A stretch of 64,000 nt of DNA from Sphingomonas azotifigens NBRC 15497 (GTDB lineage: Bacteria; Pseudomonadota; Alphaproteobacteria; Sphingomonadales; Sphingomonadaceae), in the NCBI RefSeq assembly GCF_002091475.1, contig NZ_BCTR01000005.1, positions 1 to 64,000 of the forward strand. The letters run 5' to 3'. The stretch's first letter is position 1; each line of letters starts with the position of its first letter. Shown in pieces: positions 28,701 to 36,595 of this stretch. The notes below the pieces were generated by a model. The model was not told the origin of the DNA, did not search any database, and saw nothing but the letters and a program-made list of their open reading frames with translations. A program made the translations under genes and the position numbers.

Positions 28701-28781
28701 GGCCTGCTCGGCAACGGCAGCAGCGCCATTTTCGACAATGTCGGGCGCTTCATGTACCTCGGCGCGACCGTGAAGTTCTGA
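25701..28781 (+). CDS. TonB-dependent outer-membrane receptor
   Basis: A 1026-residue outer-membrane transporter. It has a long signal peptide cut near residue 32 (AALPAFA-Q), a TonB box (EIVVTGSRI at about 54-62), a plug domain with LRGLGTARTLVLVNGRRH and RVDVVTGGSSAVYGSDAMAGVVNF, and a large beta-barrel ending in aromatic ATVKF. This is the oligosaccharide/peptide-type receptor class abundant in sphingomonads; the substrate cannot be told from sequence. It has its own terminator and separates ahcY from the divL-tsaE group, which suggests an insertion relative to relatives. The preceding 200 bases hold its A/T-richer promoter region. Confidence 0.93.
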   Translation: MRFLRAGRQGGLKLSASFAALVAAQAALPAFAQTDTAATPAAPAAQAQEPAEIVVTGSRISRPGLDSPIPVTSVTVSDLTRNGGVVVGDALNALPSMRNTYSQASSTQFIGTSGLNLLDLRGLGTARTLVLVNGRRHVTSVEGEFQVDVNTIPTDLLERVDVVTGGSSAVYGSDAMAGVVNFVTKRNFDGVTLNAQAGISDKADRGTYRLSGTFGKNFSEGRGNIAVALEYNRANLVTYADRPELTGAVDGRNQIQLVDNPALDNTKPDRTYLTRVHSYGYDNGGNFIAYNGTSTRSCTTANACVANGFPRIFGFRPDGSLREYNYGTDFRPAGSGNNQGGDGAVLNDRGTLVPRLDRYVANVLGHYDVSDAFRPFFEAKFVRVESFNQGSPTFAQGGEQGLVRDTDANGNPITRPADLYYGTSVGVPIRLDNPYLQPAAAATIRSLLPAGAEFFRLNRENNDLGTRDEFDRRDTYRFVAGVEGNFNSTWKYDFSVNYGEFHSTSRFYNNRIESNFYNAVDAVRNSAGQIVCRINQTTVTDPKCVPINLLGDGSVSQAARNYINTTSIRTGKATELDINANLIGDTSKWFELPGGPVRFAIGGEYRRETAFYRYDDLVKSGATFLNAIPDFNPPSFAVKEAYGELDVPLLRNLPFAQELTVNGAVRVADYKGATGTVWAWNAGGIYAPVRDIKFRVNYSKSVRAPSLADLYSSPSQNFASVDDPCDVNSITKGRATRAANCAAAGVPTGFVNDRTRAGTLEILSGGNPNLTAETSRSWTYGVIVQPRFVPGLSFTADYYDIKISNVISAVDAQTILDACYDAPTLDNQFCKLINPRQSNGYFASPALLQSSVNFAALRAKGIDFDLSYNRKVFANDRIAFRAVATYVQNRTDYPYLDTPERPERVKGELGDPIWRVNASVDYTHGPVTIGYQVRYIGKQSVTDWEAQHDTNGVPALDPYYADIVYYPEVFYHSIRGTLDVNRQFTLYGGVDNIGDKRPPYGLLGNGSSAIFDNVGRFMYLGATVKF

Positions 28782-28804
28782 TCGGACGCACCAAAATGAA
28801 CGGG

Positions 28805-28839
28805 AAGGGGCTCGGCACCAGCCGGGCCCCTTTTCGTTT
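28805..28839 (+). terminator. Intrinsic terminator of the TonB receptor gene
   Basis: AAGGGGCTCGGC (28805-28816) pairs with GCCGGGCCCCTT (28821-28832) with one G-T pair and an ACCA loop, followed by TTCGTTT. It lies 23 bases after the receptor stop. Confidence 0.9.
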
Positions 28840-28872
28840 GGGCATGGATTCGCATAAGGGTGCAGCGATGGC

Positions 28873-31230
28873 ATGCCGGCATCTTCCCCGATGATCGTTC
28901 TTTCGCAGAGCAGCGCCGCGATCGTCGGCGCGGTGCTGGCGCTGGTGCTGATCGCCGCGGTGTGGGCGCTCTATGCCGGGCTGGCGGCGCGGGCGGCGGC
29001 GCGTACCGCCTATGAGCAGAACCGCCGCTTGCTCCGCTTCGCCCGGACCTCGCCGGCGCTGCCGATGCTGGTGCGCGTCGACGGGCGAGTGGAAATGTCG
29101 CCGCGGCTGGCCGCGTGGCTGGGCCTGGACGGGCCGGTCGAATCGCTGGGCAAGCTTTCCCAGAAGGATGCCGGGCTCGAGCCCGAAGACGCCGAACTGC
29201 TCGCCGATCAGGTGGAGGCGGCGCAGCGCGCCGGCCAGTCCTTCCGGCTGTCCCTGCCGGTGCGCGGCTCCGAGCGGATGCTGCTGGTGCTCGGCGAACG
29301 CGCGTCCGAAGCGGTGGAGACACCGGGCAGCGTGCTGCTGTGGGTGCTCGACGCCACCGACAGTCAGGCCGAGACGGCGGCGCTGGAGCGTGAGGCCGAT
29401 CGGCTGCGCGCGGCCTTCGATGCGCTGACCGCGCTGATCGAGGCGGCGCCGATGCCGATGTGGTATCGCGGGCCGGATTTGCGGCTGCTGATGGTCAACA
29501 CCGCCTATGTCCGCGCGGTGGAAGGCAGTGACGCCGAAGACGTGGTCGCGCGCGGGGTGGAACTGGTCGACGGCGCCGGGCTTGGCGGTCCGCTCGCCAA
29601 CGCCGCGATTGCCCGCGATTCGCAGGAGCCGCAATCGGCCGCGATGCCGGCGACGATCGCCGGTGCCCGCCGCATGCTCCGCCTGCACGACGTGCCGCTG
29701 CCGACCGGCGGCATCGCCGGCTTTGCAGTGGATATCGAGGATCTGGAACGGGCACGCGGCGGTCTGAAGCGCTTTGCCGAGGCGCAGCGGGCGATGCTCG
29801 ACCGGATGTCCGCCGGCGTCGCGCAATTCGGTTCGGATCGCAGCCTGGTATTCTGCAACCAGCCGTTCCGGCGCCTGTTCGCGATGAAGAACGAGTGGCT
29901 GGCCGATCGGCCCGAGTTCGACCGCGTGCTGGAGCGGATGCGCGAGGCACGCAAGCTGCCCGACGTGCGCGACTTCCCCCACTGGAAGGCGGAGCGCCGC
30001 GAATGGTTCACTGCGCCGGAGGCGGTGGAGGAAAGCTGGAGCGTCGGCACCACCCACCTCCGCGTCGTGGCGCAGCCGCTCCCCGAAGGCGGGCTGCTGC
30101 TGATCTTCGAAGACCAGACGCAGCAGCTGGAACTGCAGCGCGAGCATGGCGAGATGCAGCAGGTGCGCACCGCCACGCTCGACAGCCTTGCCGAGGCGGT
30201 GGCGGTGTTCGGCAAGGGGCGCCTCCAGCTGTGGAACCGCAAGTTTCGCCAGGTGTGGAGTTTCGACGACGGCTTCCTCGACGGCCACCCGCAGATCGCG
30301 CCCCTGGTCAAGTCGGCCGGCGCGAAGCTGGTCAATCCTGCGCGCGCCGAGATCATCGGCGACCTGATCCGGCTCGCCGCCAAGGATCGCCAGCAGCGCG
30401 GCTCCAGCATCACCTTTGCCAATGGCCGCCATTTCGACATCGCCGCGGTGCCACTGCCGGATGGAAACGCGCTGGTGACGATGCTGGACACCACCGATCG
30501 CCAGCGGGTCGAGCGTGCCCTTCGGGATCGCAACGAGGCGCTGGAGGCAGCCGACCGCGTCCGCACCGCCTTCGTCGCCAATATGAGCTACGAGCTGCGC
30601 ACGCCGCTCACCTCGATCAAGGGCTTTGCCGAGATGCTGCAGGGCGGGTTCGCCGGCAAGCTGAGCGCCGACGGCAAGGAATATGTCGAGGCGATCCTGA
30701 TGTCGGTCGATCGGCTCGGCGGGCTGATCGACGACGTGCTCGACCTGACCCAGAGCGAAGGCCAGCCGATCGCGCGCGAGACCGTCGACATCGAGTTGGC
30801 CGCCAGCGGCGCCGCCGACGTGATCGCACCGCTCGCCAAGGGCAAGGCGATCGAGCTGGTGATCGAGGATGCCGGCACCGCCGGCGTCGTCCAGGGCGAT
30901 GCCCGGCGCATCCGCCAGACGGTGGAGCATCTGCTGCGCCACGCCGTATCGAACACGGGCGAGGGCGGCCGCGTGCTGCTGCACCTCGACGGCAATGCGC
31001 GGGTGGCGCGGGTGATCGTCAGCGACGATGGCCCCGGCATGGCGCCCGAAGCGGTGGCGCGCGCGTTCGACCGGTTCGCCCAGGTCGGCACCTCGCGCGG
31101 CGGCGATCGCGCGCTGGGGCTGGGGCTGCCGCTCGCCAAGCAGTTCGTCGAGGCCCATGGCGGGCGGATCGAGCTGATCTCGGAGCCGGGGCAGGGCACG
31201 CTCGTCACGGTGGAGTTGCCGCGCGGATGA
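28873..31230 (+). CDS. divL: DivL-like PAS sensor with Tyr in place of the phospho-acceptor His
   Basis: A 785-residue membrane-anchored protein with one N-terminal segment (about 14-37), several PAS-like regions (about 50-540), a dimerisation domain and a HATPase domain (about 670-785). The H-box reads NMSYELRTPLTSI, with Y573 (codon TAC) at the phospho-acceptor position, the hallmark of Caulobacter DivL, a cell-cycle regulator that controls CckA. The N-box is also degraded: HLLRHAVSNT has H690 where the magnesium-binding Asn belongs, while SDDGPGM and GLGLGLPLAKQ remain. It is therefore probably a signalling pseudokinase. It precedes tsaE-amgK-murU-addB-addA-trxA. The ATG at 28873 has only a weak ribosome site. 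Confidence 0.82.
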   Translation: MPASSPMIVLSQSSAAIVGAVLALVLIAAVWALYAGLAARAAARTAYEQNRRLLRFARTSPALPMLVRVDGRVEMSPRLAAWLGLDGPVESLGKLSQKDAGLEPEDAELLADQVEAAQRAGQSFRLSLPVRGSERMLLVLGERASEAVETPGSVLLWVLDATDSQAETAALEREADRLRAAFDALTALIEAAPMPMWYRGPDLRLLMVNTAYVRAVEGSDAEDVVARGVELVDGAGLGGPLANAAIARDSQEPQSAAMPATIAGARRMLRLHDVPLPTGGIAGFAVDIEDLERARGGLKRFAEAQRAMLDRMSAGVAQFGSDRSLVFCNQPFRRLFAMKNEWLADRPEFDRVLERMREARKLPDVRDFPHWKAERREWFTAPEAVEESWSVGTTHLRVVAQPLPEGGLLLIFEDQTQQLELQREHGEMQQVRTATLDSLAEAVAVFGKGRLQLWNRKFRQVWSFDDGFLDGHPQIAPLVKSAGAKLVNPARAEIIGDLIRLAAKDRQQRGSSITFANGRHFDIAAVPLPDGNALVTMLDTTDRQRVERALRDRNEALEAADRVRTAFVANMSYELRTPLTSIKGFAEMLQGGFAGKLSADGKEYVEAILMSVDRLGGLIDDVLDLTQSEGQPIARETVDIELAASGAADVIAPLAKGKAIELVIEDAGTAGVVQGDARRIRQTVEHLLRHAVSNTGEGGRVLLHLDGNARVARVIVSDDGPGMAPEAVARAFDRFAQVGTSRGGDRALGLGLPLAKQFVEAHGGRIELISEPGQGTLVTVELPRG

Positions 31231-31284
31231 GGGGCTGGCTGCACATGCGTTGTGAACGGATCCGGCGCCCACGCCGCACCCAAC

Positions 31285-31379
31285 GTCATCCCCGCGCAGG
31301 CGGGGATCCATTCGCCTGCGCGCCGGGGGAAAGAACCGCGCCTTCAGCGCTAATGGATCCCCGCCTGCGCGGGGATGAC
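31285..31379 (+). repeat. Palindromic intergenic element, copy C (95 bp)
   Basis: Arms at 31285-31310 and 31354-31379 (GTCATCCCCGCGCAGG / its complement). The core contains GCGCCGGGGGAAAGAAC and TCAGCGCTAA, shared with copies D and E. It lies between the divL-like gene and tsaE. Confidence 0.93.
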
Positions 31380-31411
31380 GGCGTGTGTAGGAAGAAGGGC
31401 ATCTCCAACCT

Positions 31412-31870
31412 ATGACGGCCGAAACTCTTGTGCTGGCCTCGCTGGACGAGGCGCTGGCGTTCGGCGCGAGGCTCGCCGCGCGGGTGGCGCCCGGCGATGT
31501 CATCGCACTGTCCGGCCCGCTCGGCGCCGGCAAGACCAGCATCGCGCGCGGCCTGCTCGCGGCGCTGGGGCTGGAGGGCGAGGCGCCGTCGCCCAGCTTC
31601 GCGATCGTCCAGCCCTATGACCCGCCCGAGGTGCGGCTGCCGGTGCTGCATGTCGATCTCTACCGGATCGAGGACCCCGACGAGGCCGAGGAACTGGGCC
31701 TGGACGATGCGCGGAGCGATTCGCTGCTGCTCGTCGAATGGCCGGAGCGGCTGGGCGACGCTTATTGGCACGACGCCCTCTGGCTGACGCTGGCGATTGC
31801 CAACGATGGCGGCCGCAGCTTGACAGCGCGCGTGCCGGCGGCATGGGAAGGCCGATGGCCGTTGACATGA
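31412..31870 (+). CDS. tsaE: tRNA threonylcarbamoyladenosine biosynthesis ATPase TsaE
   Basis: A 152-residue P-loop ATPase that works with TsaB and TsaD in making t6A37 of ANN-decoding tRNAs. The Walker A motif GPLGAGKT is at 35-42; the family motifs SPSFAIVQPY, LHVDLYRI and LLLVEWPERLG follow in order. The stop overlaps the amgK start (ATGA). Confidence 0.95.
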   Translation: MTAETLVLASLDEALAFGARLAARVAPGDVIALSGPLGAGKTSIARGLLAALGLEGEAPSPSFAIVQPYDPPEVRLPVLHVDLYRIEDPDEAEELGLDDARSDSLLLVEWPERLGDAYWHDALWLTLAIANDGGRSLTARVPAAWEGRWPLT

Positions 31871-32838
31871 CTCCGCCCGCCGCGGCGCCCGCTTTTCTCG
31901 ATTCCGCCGGTTGGGGCGGCGCCGCGATCCTGCCCGTCGCCGGTGATGCCTCGTTTCGCCGCTATTTCCGCGTGGTCGACGCCGGCCGCAGCGCGATCCT
32001 GATGGACGCGCCGCCGCCGCACGAAGACCCGCGGCCGTTCCTTGCCGTGGCGCGCTGGCTGAACGCGCGCGGTTTCGCCGCCCCGGCGATCCTGCACGAG
32101 GATCTCGCCCACGGCCTCGTCCTGCTCGAGGATTTCGGCGACGTCCGGCTGCGCGAGACGGCCGATGCCGATCCCGCCCGCGAGCAGCGGCTCTACGCTG
32201 CGGCGGTCGACCTTCTGGTGCGGCTGCACGGCGAGGATGCCGGCGTCGCCGCGCCCTATGACCTCGATGTCTACCAGCGCGAGGCGGCGCTGTTCGTCGA
32301 TTGGTATTGCCCCGCCGTGGGGCTGGAGGTGGATACCGCCGGCTATCGCGACGCCTGGGATGCGGTGCTGGCGCCGCTGCTCGACGGGCAGCGCGCGGTC
32401 ACCGTGCTGCGCGACTATCATGCCGAAAACCTGATGCTGCTCGAAGGCGGCGAGGCGCTGGGGCTGCTCGACTTCCAGGACGCCCTGGCGGGCCACCCGG
32501 CCTATGACCTGGTCTCGCTGCTCCAGGACGCCCGCCGCGACGTGCCGCAGGCGGTGGAGACCGCGATGCTCGATCGCTACCGCGCCGCGACCGGCGCAGG
32601 CGAGGCGTTCGACATCGCCTACCATGTGCTCGGCGCACAGCGGAACGCCAAGATCCTCGGCATCTTCACCCGGCTGTGGAAGCGCGACGGCAAGCCGCGC
32701 TACCCGTCGCTCTGCCCGCGCGTCTGGGGCTATCTGGAACGCGATCTCGCCCATCCGGCGCTCCGGCCGGTGGCGGACTGGTTCGCGGCCAATGTGCCGG
32801 CCGAGAAGCGCGGCGATCCGATGCAGGTGGCGGCATGA
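31867..32838 (+). CDS. amgK: N-acetylmuramate/N-acetylglucosamine kinase (AmgK-like)
   Basis: A 323-residue phosphotransferase of the APH/choline-kinase fold. Catalytic residues are visible: D183 and N188 in LRDYHAENL and D202 in LLDFQDA. Together with the next gene it matches the AmgK-MurU pair that phosphorylates and activates recycled MurNAc, bypassing de novo UDP-MurNAc synthesis and conferring some fosfomycin tolerance in pseudomonads. The start is placed at the ATGA overlap with tsaE; an ATG four codons upstream (31855) is also possible. Confidence 0.85.
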   Translation: MTPPAAAPAFLDSAGWGGAAILPVAGDASFRRYFRVVDAGRSAILMDAPPPHEDPRPFLAVARWLNARGFAAPAILHEDLAHGLVLLEDFGDVRLRETADADPAREQRLYAAAVDLLVRLHGEDAGVAAPYDLDVYQREAALFVDWYCPAVGLEVDTAGYRDAWDAVLAPLLDGQRAVTVLRDYHAENLMLLEGGEALGLLDFQDALAGHPAYDLVSLLQDARRDVPQAVETAMLDRYRAATGAGEAFDIAYHVLGAQRNAKILGIFTRLWKRDGKPRYPSLCPRVWGYLERDLAHPALRPVADWFAANVPAEKRGDPMQVAA

Positions 32839-33587
32839 CGATCTACGCACTTCGCCCGCAGCCCGACGTGCCGGTGCCGCAGACCGCGATGGTGATGGCC
32901 GCCGGCCTCGGCAAGCGGATGCGGCCGCTCACCGTCACCCGCCCCAAGCCGCTGATCGACGTCGCCGGCAAGCCGCTGATCGACCATGTGTTCGATCGTC
33001 TCGGGGCGGCGGGGGTGCAGCGCGCGGTGGTCAACGTGCATTATCTCGCCGACCAGCTCGAGGCGCATCTCCGCGCCCGGGTGAAGGGCATCGACCTGCA
33101 CATCTCCGACGAGCGCCGCCAGCTGATGGAAACCGGCGGCGGGCTGGTGCAGGCGCGCCACCTGCTCGGCGACCAGCCGTTCCTGTGCGTCAACAGCGAC
33201 AATCTGTGGATCGACGGCCCCAGCGACGCGATCCGGCTGCTCTCGGCGCAGTGGGACGATGCGACGATGGACGCGCTGCTGTTGCTGGTGCCGCTGGCGC
33301 GCGCCACCTGCCACCGCGGCCAGGGTGATTTCCGGCTCGATGCGTTCGGGCGGATTACCGAGCGGCGCAAGCCCGGCCGGCTCGCGCCGTTCGTGTTCAC
33401 CGGCGTCCAGATCCTGTCGCCGCGGGTGCTCCGCGACTGGCCCGAGGGGCCGTTCTCGACCAATCTGTTCTGGAACCGCGCGATGGCGGAGGGGCGGCTG
33501 TGGGGTGCGGTCCACCAGGGGCTGTGGTTCGACGTCGGCTCACCGCACGCGATCCGCGAAACCGAGACGGCGCTCGCCGAACTGTGA
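32835..33587 (+). CDS. murU: N-acetylmuramate-1-phosphate uridylyltransferase (MurU-like)
   Basis: A 250-residue nucleotidyltransferase with the signature MAAGLGKRMRPLT (21-33), then RPKPLIDVAGKPLI, ETGGGLVQA and CVNSDNLWID (metal-binding Asp). This pattern is the short MurU type of sugar-1-phosphate uridylyltransferase that makes UDP-MurNAc in peptidoglycan recycling. It starts at an ATGA overlap with amgK; the two are the consecutive enzymes of the pathway. Confidence 0.88.
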   Translation: MTIYALRPQPDVPVPQTAMVMAAGLGKRMRPLTVTRPKPLIDVAGKPLIDHVFDRLGAAGVQRAVVNVHYLADQLEAHLRARVKGIDLHISDERRQLMETGGGLVQARHLLGDQPFLCVNSDNLWIDGPSDAIRLLSAQWDDATMDALLLLVPLARATCHRGQGDFRLDAFGRITERRKPGRLAPFVFTGVQILSPRVLRDWPEGPFSTNLFWNRAMAEGRLWGAVHQGLWFDVGSPHAIRETETALAEL

Positions 33588-33655
33588 GCGCTCGCTTGCG
33601 TTGGCGGGGGCAAGGCCGCTAAGGGTTCGCGGTCCGTTCCACGTCGTTGAGCCGC

Positions 33656-36595
33656 ATGTCGCACGCCCTTCACCTCTATACCATCCCGCCGCATCGCGCC
33701 TTTGCCGATGCGCTGGCGATCGGCCTGATCCGGCGCTTCGGCGGCGATCCGCTGCGGCTCGCCCGCGGCGTGGTGCTGCTGCCGAACAACCGCGCCAAGC
33801 GGGCGATGCAGGACGCCTTTGTCCGCGAGAGCGGCGGCGGGCTGCTGTTGCCGCGGCTCGTCGCGATCGGTGACCCCGAGCTCGACGAGGCGGTGTTCGA
33901 GACCGTCGACGATGCCGCGCCGGTGCCACCGGCGGTCGATCCGCTCCAGCGCCGCATGATCCTCGCCCGGCTGCTGCAGGCGCAGGACGGGCGGCTCGAT
34001 ACGGCGGAGGCGGTGCGGCTCGCCGGCGACCTCGGCACCACGCTAGACCAGCTGCTGGTAGAGGAAGTGCCGCCGGCCCGGCTGCACGACCTGGAACTGG
34101 CGCCGGAGCTGTCGGCACACTGGGCGCGCTCGCTGGCGCTGTTCGACATCGTGCTGACCCGCTGGCCGGAAGAGCTTGCCGCGCTGGGCCGGGTCGACCT
34201 GCCGGAGCGCCGCCGCCGCCTGCTTGATCGCGTCGCGGCGCGGTGGCGGGCGGTGCCGCCGGGCGGCTTCGTCTGCGCCGCCGGCATCACCACGGCGGCC
34301 CCCGCGATCGCCCGGCTGCTGCGGGTGGTGGCCGGGCTGCCCGAGGGGATGGTGGTGCTGCCGGGCCTCGCCACCGCCATGGCGGACGAGGAGTGGGACG
34401 CGCTCGGCCCGCACGCGCCCGATCCCATCACCGGGCGGCGACGTCGCAACCTGGAGACGCACCCGCAATATCATCTGAAGCTGCTGCTCGATCGGATGGG
34501 CGTGGCGCGCGGCGAGTTCCAGCAATGGCGCGTCGCCAGCGAACTCGACGCACCCCCGGCGCGCAGCAAGGCGATTGCCTCGGCGATGCAGCCCCCTGAA
34601 CTCACCCATCGCTGGACCGATCTGCCCGCCGGCGAGCGGCGGCTGGACGGCGTCCGCGCGCTGGAGGTGGCGACGCCCGCCGAAGAGGCGCAGGCGATCG
34701 CGCTGGCGCTGCGCGAGGCGCTGGAGACGCCGGCGCGCACCGCGGCGCTGGTCACCCCCGATCGTGCGCTCGCCCGCCGCGTGGCAGCGCATTGCGCGCG
34801 CTGGGGGATCGCGGTCGACGATTCCGCCGGCCAGCCACTGTCGCTCACCCCGCCGGGCACGCTGCTGCTCGCGCTGGCCGATGCGGCGGCGCAGGCCTTT
34901 GCGCCGATGCCGCTGCTGACCCTGGTCAAGCACCCGTTGGTCCAGCCCGAGGCGCGCGCCGAGTGGCTGGAGGGCGCACGATCGCTCGACCGCGTGCTGC
35001 GCGGGCCGCGGCCGATGCCCGGGCTCGCCGGGATCGATGGGCATCTGGCGGACCTGAGTGGCCGGGACGCGGCGCTGCGCCGGTCGGCGGCACGCTGGTG
35101 GACGGAGGCGCGGCCGCTGCTGGCGCCGCTGGAGGCGGTGTTCGCCGCCGGCGCCCAGCCGCTGGCCGGGCTGATCGCGGCGCTGCGCGAGACCGCGCAG
35201 GCGCTGGGCGGCGACATGTTGTGGAGCCGCGAGGACGGCCGCGCTGCCGCGCTGCTGCTCGACGATCTCGAGCGCGAGGCTGCGCATGGGCCTGCACTGG
35301 CGGAGCCGGACGGCCTCGCCACGCTGCTCCGCACGCTGATGGACGAAGTCGCGATCCGCCCGCCGCAGGGTGGGCACCCGCGGCTGGCGATCCTCGGGCT
35401 GATCGAGGCGCGCCTGCATAGCGCTGACCTGATGATCCTGGGCGGGCTCAACGAAGGCATATGGCCGGGACTGCCGGCACCGGACCCGTGGCTCGCCCCG
35501 CGCATCCGCGCCGAACTGGGGCTGCCGGGGCTGGAGCGGCGGATCGGCGTTTCGGCGCACGATCTCGCGATCGGGCTCGGCGCGCGGCAGGTGCTGCTCA
35601 CCCGCGCCCGCCGCGACGCCAGCGCCCCGACCATCGCTTCGCGCTTCTGGCTGCGGCTGGAGGCGCTGTCGGGCGGACTGGAACGCGCCGTGGATCTCGC
35701 CGGCTGGATGGCGGCGATCGATGCGCCCGCTGCCTTCGCGCCGGCCACGCGACCCGAGCCCGCACCGCCCGCGGAGAAGCGGCCCAAGACGATCTCGGTC
35801 ACCGAGGTCGATCGTCTCAAGGCCGACCCCTATGCCTTTTACGCCAAGCGCATGCTGCGGCTGATGCCGCTCGATGCCGTCGACGCCGATCCGTCCGCCG
35901 CCTGGCGCGGCACCGCGGTGCACGCGGTGCTGCAGCATTGGTTCGAGGAGGATGGCGCGCATCCCGAACGGTTGCGTGCGCGTGCCGAGGCGATGCTCGC
36001 CGACGAACGCACCCACCCGCTGATGCGCGCGCTGTGGAAGCCGCGGCTGCTGGAGGCGATCGACTGGGTCGCCGCCGAACTGGCGGCCCAGGCGAGCGCG
36101 GGGCGCAAGGTGCTCGCGGTCGAGCTCGACGGCGTGATCGACTTCGCCGGCGTCACGCTGCGCGGCAAGTTCGATCGTATCGATCGGATGGCCGATGGCA
36201 CGCTGGCGATCGTCGACTACAAGACCGGCAAGCCGCCCAGCCAGAATGCGGTGAAGGCGGGGTTCAGCCTGCAGCTCGGCTTGCTCGGGCTGATGGCCGA
36301 GCGCGGCGGCTTCGAAGGAATCGACGGGGTGGCCCGCGGCTTCGAATATTGGTCGCTGCGGCGTAAGGAGGGCGCCGACGGGATCGGCTATATCGAATCG
36401 CCGGTCAGTCCGTCGCGCAGGCATCCGATCGCACCCGAGGACTTCGTGGCGCTGGCCGCCGAGCATTTCGAGGCGGCGGTGGCGGACTGGCTCACCGGCG
36501 CGCGGCCGTTTACCGCCAAGCTGGTGCCGGAACACGCACCCTATGCCGAATATGATCAGTTGATGCGACGGGACGAATGGTATGGCCGCGACTGA
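33656..36595 (+). CDS. addB: Double-strand break repair protein AddB
   Basis: A 979-residue alphaproteobacterial AddB, partner of AddA in resecting DNA double-strand breaks for RecA-dependent repair. It has an N-terminal inactivated-helicase region (LLPNNRAKRAMQDAF near 42-56) and a C-terminal RecB-like nuclease domain (GKFDRIDRMADGTLAIVDYKTG). I chose the ATG giving MSHALHLYTIPPH over a TTG three codons upstream. It overlaps addA by 14 bases. Confidence 0.93.
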   Translation: MSHALHLYTIPPHRAFADALAIGLIRRFGGDPLRLARGVVLLPNNRAKRAMQDAFVRESGGGLLLPRLVAIGDPELDEAVFETVDDAAPVPPAVDPLQRRMILARLLQAQDGRLDTAEAVRLAGDLGTTLDQLLVEEVPPARLHDLELAPELSAHWARSLALFDIVLTRWPEELAALGRVDLPERRRRLLDRVAARWRAVPPGGFVCAAGITTAAPAIARLLRVVAGLPEGMVVLPGLATAMADEEWDALGPHAPDPITGRRRRNLETHPQYHLKLLLDRMGVARGEFQQWRVASELDAPPARSKAIASAMQPPELTHRWTDLPAGERRLDGVRALEVATPAEEAQAIALALREALETPARTAALVTPDRALARRVAAHCARWGIAVDDSAGQPLSLTPPGTLLLALADAAAQAFAPMPLLTLVKHPLVQPEARAEWLEGARSLDRVLRGPRPMPGLAGIDGHLADLSGRDAALRRSAARWWTEARPLLAPLEAVFAAGAQPLAGLIAALRETAQALGGDMLWSREDGRAAALLLDDLEREAAHGPALAEPDGLATLLRTLMDEVAIRPPQGGHPRLAILGLIEARLHSADLMILGGLNEGIWPGLPAPDPWLAPRIRAELGLPGLERRIGVSAHDLAIGLGARQVLLTRARRDASAPTIASRFWLRLEALSGGLERAVDLAGWMAAIDAPAAFAPATRPEPAPPAEKRPKTISVTEVDRLKADPYAFYAKRMLRLMPLDAVDADPSAAWRGTAVHAVLQHWFEEDGAHPERLRARAEAMLADERTHPLMRALWKPRLLEAIDWVAAELAAQASAGRKVLAVELDGVIDFAGVTLRGKFDRIDRMADGTLAIVDYKTGKPPSQNAVKAGFSLQLGLLGLMAERGGFEGIDGVARGFEYWSLRRKEGADGIGYIESPVSPSRRHPIAPEDFVALAAEHFEAAVADWLTGARPFTAKLVPEHAPYAEYDQLMRRDEWYGRD

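Noticed and set aside
25524..28874. A 1116-codon open frame on the minus strand across the TonB receptor gene
   Set aside because: It mirrors the receptor codon for codon, its translation is Arg/Asp/Val-rich without any motif, and the plus-strand receptor has a signal peptide, plug and barrel end. Similar mirror frames over the divL-like, addB, addA, secA and GH2 genes were rejected for the same reason; high GC explains them.
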